From: Aspidiotus rigidus
Taxonomy: Eukaryota; Arthropoda; Insecta; Hemiptera; Diaspididae
Length of the DNA stretch: 64,000 bases
Direction: 5' to 3'
Assembly (NCBI GenBank): GCA_035079385.1
Contig: JAVHKY010000044.1
Location: forward strand, 434,001-498,000
How positions within the stretch are numbered: the first letter of the stretch is position 1; every line of letters starts with the position of its first letter. Position numbers and translations under genes: made by a program. Positions 60,782-64,000 of the stretch are shown here, piece by piece. The notes under the pieces are model-generated. The model searched no databases and was not told the DNA's origin. It was given only the letters and a program-made list of their open reading frames with translations.

Positions 60782-63700
60782 AAAAAATGGCAATAATACT
60801 GGCCGAGGGATTTGTAGTCTTCTACAATCACAGGACATTTGTTGATTGATTGATTTGAGCTATTGAAATGAGAATATTCGGCATTTAAACTTTATAATAT
60901 TATGTGTATAACCGCTTTTGGAAAGGATTCAGTCCTTCGCAAAAAGACAACTTAAATTTCATTCAGTTCTGACATTTTTCGGAAAAATTGAGTTCCATAC
61001 ATGACTTTTCTAGTAGGGTAGACCTCTGTGGTGGCCTAAGGCACGCCATTCTCAATCCGAGCCCTCTGAAATACCGAGGCAATGCCTAAAAAGGGTGGGT
61101 ACCGGTACCAAAGGGCCGACTTGTTGGAAACTACTTTGAGCGTGCACGCGTGCTCATACACCCCCACTTCATAGGCGCTTATTGGAAACTTCTTAAGCTA
61201 CAAACTCTATCTTATTTTACTCTCTATGTTTAATCCCCACAAAATGACACGACAAAACAACAGGCTGTAAGATGCAGCTGTACTCTTAATTTCCTATATC
61301 CACAATGAAAAACTACTTTCGGACTTCGGATTCGTCCAGGATTTCCAACGTACAAAATCTCTCACAGTGGATACTGTATCCTTGGCATCAGACTTCTTTT
61401 AGTCACAACCTTGAGACATTCCATGATTTCAATTCTCTTTTCGAGTTTTCTACGATGTATATCTCAGCTCCATAAATTTAATAAGATTATTATCAATTCC
61501 CTTAGTAAAATATCTACACTCTTCTTCGCGACATTCACCTTATTTTTTAATCTTCAGGAGGTTTGTAAGACATTATTATTGTACTGAGCTTAAGGCGTTT
61601 CCAAATTGAAAATTGAAATACTCCACCTTCGGTACTCGAAAAATCTTTCGGCCTCGACGAGTACATCATCCGCCCTTGAATCAATCCCGGCGACAGGTGC
61701 CTTGCGTGAATTTACAAGAACCAATGAAAATTGAATCCTCTTAGAAGTACAAAAGATGCGGATCTGTATCTTTTGAACCACGAGAAAGGATAATTACACC
61801 AGTAACTTTCTCATCTACACTACATAATGCTATATGAATATCTACGAACACCTTCTGGGAGGGCCAAGCCAACCAATTCAAAAAAACGATTACAATAACA
61901 CGTACCTACATTTAAAAAGAAGTGTTCATACTAATGAAGAGAACGTACAAAACGGTAATAATAAGCCTTAGACCGAGATTCCCTTCCAGCATTCCGTTTT
62001 TTTCTTTTAATAGGTCAACTTCGATTCGTCCGCGTTAATGAATATTGTATTTTGGAAGCTGCTACGTTGTATTTAAAAAAATGATATAAATTCGAGTTAT
62101 TCTCTTCCTTTCTTCCGTTTTATAGGTGCGCTCTCGTAATATCAGTGTAACGACGCTTCTTCGAACTGGTTCTACATGGTACACAGATGAGTAGATGGAC
62201 AAACCTCCTCACTCTTGGTGCGAATGAACGTTCATAATCATCACACTGAGTATAACGGTCAGGCACTACAATACTCACGAAACTCGGTTATGAATTCCCA
62301 TAATAATCTAGATCTCTATATTATAGCTTTTAACAGCACAATTTTATTAGTACCTTCCTATTTTTTTCCCCTTCTTTTTAACGAAAAACTAAAAATAAAT
62401 TTATCGGCGCGACGAACCGGTTCACTCAAGTTTACGTTACACAAGTACAGACTTCCTTCACTTCCTCTATAGATGAATGCGCGAGTTCTTTCAAAAACGA
62501 AATACGCACTCTATATACACGAAGTCATCGATGACAAATGAGCCGTTGTCTTGGAGTGTCACGCGGTTGAAGGGGTCAACAGTATTTGTGAATAAGACAC
62601 AGCTATTACAGAGATGAACGAGCCAAAATACATTGGTAGTACAATTTCGATTTGTTTTCTTTTGATGGCTTTTGTACACGATTAGAATAATGTTTGTAAA
62701 TGCAGCGGTGCTTTTACGAAAAGACGCGGTACGAATATGAAAAATCGTTCTCCCTGTCAGACGTGAGCTTCTTCAAAATGCACACTGCACTCGTACTACA
62801 TCACATCATGGATGATTTACCTACGAATGATGTATGGCGTGTTTGTTAATACAAGCTCCTCTAATTACCGCGTGAATGTTCGAACATCTAATTTAAATAA
62901 CGGCAGGCTATTGAGAAAATGATCAGACGGATTAAGTAAACAATAAATTATTTACAGTTTTCAAAAGAAGATATTTATTGGATAGCTGTAAGCGCGAAGT
63001 CAGTTGCAAGTCAGTACTCTCGTACCAAGCTTTCGTTAAAATGTTTTTCTTTTGAAACAAAATTTAGAGGTCCGACGCTCCGCTGCTTTTCTGCGTTCCT
63101 CTCCCTCTTCTAAGAAATCATAATTGAAGTTGGAATACTTTTTGAAATAATTTTTCCCAAGTGTGCAATTCTACTTGATTAGTTAGCGTGCAAGAGTACT
63201 TCTGGGTGTAACCCCATCATCCAAGAGTTTTCTTCTCTTTGTGCGATTCTCTACTTCCGTGTATGACTTCAAATATTCCTTCTCCACTGTTCTGTTCTTC
63301 GATACAAAGTTTACCAAACAATGATATGAGAACCATAGTGAATGAGATTTTGAACCAGAACTACTGCCGTTTCAAGAACAAATTCTACAGCCGGGAAAAA
63401 GAAACTAGCGATGGGATCTCCATTGTCATGAATACTGACGGAGATATTCATGAATGACATGGAAAATAAGATATTGAAGATATTTGTGAAGGTGATTTGT
63501 AGTTTGCGATACATTCTAACAGAAAGAAATGAAAAGAATTGACAAATTCTCGCAAAAATTAAGCAATAATTTAATCAACTCAAATTATAAGCCCTTTCGA
63601 CTAAATGCCATCATCAGACACGTGAAAAAACGACGTTAATTTATTGAAGGGCGGCAAGTTCAGAAACTTGATCAAACACTGGGCCAGATATCTAGGTATT

Positions 63701-64000
63701 TCCGCATTGTATGGTTAGGTACTAGTAGACAGGCCGGTCAAAATGGAGGACCAATCCCAACGCAGCATATCATAGCCAATAAGAATGGAGTATCATATTG
63801 TACGCATTAATATGTTCTAAGAGGGAACCATTCGCAACACAGTATTCTTACAGCCAATAGGATCACACTGTGTGAGAAATAAGACGGAAAAGTATATCCG
63901 AGAGAGGTTGGCGGGAGATATTGAAAGTGGGTTGATTTTTCATTCCTATGGATTTGTTATTAATTTATTAGTCGAATATTACCGTAGCGCGAAACTTCAA
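60782..64000. other. No assignable gene; ribozyme-like core motif near the right edge
   Basis: No exon recognised. On the minus strand CTGATGA (63617-63611) is followed after 12 bases by GAAA (63598-63595), the spacing of a hammerhead core and a pattern also seen at the ends of some Penelope-like and LINE elements. The intervening bases pair poorly. A palindromic GGTACCGGTACC lies near 61098. Confidence 0.3.

Overview
The window looks like nuclear DNA of an insect, and a hymenopteran is my best guess (inference only). The grounds are: A+T-rich DNA in which CpG is still common, intron-containing protein genes with GT/AG splice sites, an arthropod-type TATA plus TCAGT initiator, and a transposable-element load typical of insects (R1-clade and Jockey/CR1-type LINEs, Ty3/Gypsy, hAT-like elements, many foldback or MITE-like inverted repeats). 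There is no operon structure, and I see no CRISPR array, rRNA or convincing tRNA gene.

Genes are few. The best supported is a two-exon gene on the minus strand at 1550-3639. It encodes a predicted secreted, cysteine-free protein of about 343 residues built from two repeats of about 118 residues, with a well-placed TATA box and initiator just upstream. A second minus-strand gene candidate, a 226-residue coiled-coil protein, lies at 10024-10704. A short first coding exon with a good splice donor lies at 42699-42749 (minus), with CpG-rich DNA immediately upstream that probably holds its promoter. A weaker candidate exon lies at 57147-57346 (plus).

Most of the recognisable content is repetitive. 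From left to right: a 451-bp palindromic MITE inside the intron of the first gene (2795-3245); a 2.5-kb inverted-repeat element at 6859-9385 that holds an extremely A+T-rich core and a second, nested 0.9-kb palindrome; a decayed Jockey/CR1-type LINE at 11.2-13.7 kb that is itself split by a 142-bp hairpin; a 2.25-kb element with terminal inverted repeats of about 600-780 bp (15650-17897) enclosing a broken Cys-rich ORF, with a Mutator-like transposase fragment just outside it; two copies of a TCGATTT-rich repeat (21.5 and 40.6 kb); scattered copies of a repeat family carrying TGACGTCA palindromes and a conserved AACAGG-CCTGTT dyad; several hAT-like elements (37.2-39.0, 47.1-47.6 and 51.2-51.9 kb); and a 5'-truncated R1-clade LINE with a perfect 16-bp target-site duplication (59.75-60.78 kb).

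The remaining stretches show nothing I can assign and are probably intergenic or intronic. I found no clear new multi-gene system. The most unusual material is the abundance of long foldback structures, the TGACGTCA-rich repeat family, and the duplicated, cysteine-free secreted protein. Element families were judged by eye from short motifs, so boundaries are approximate unless stated.
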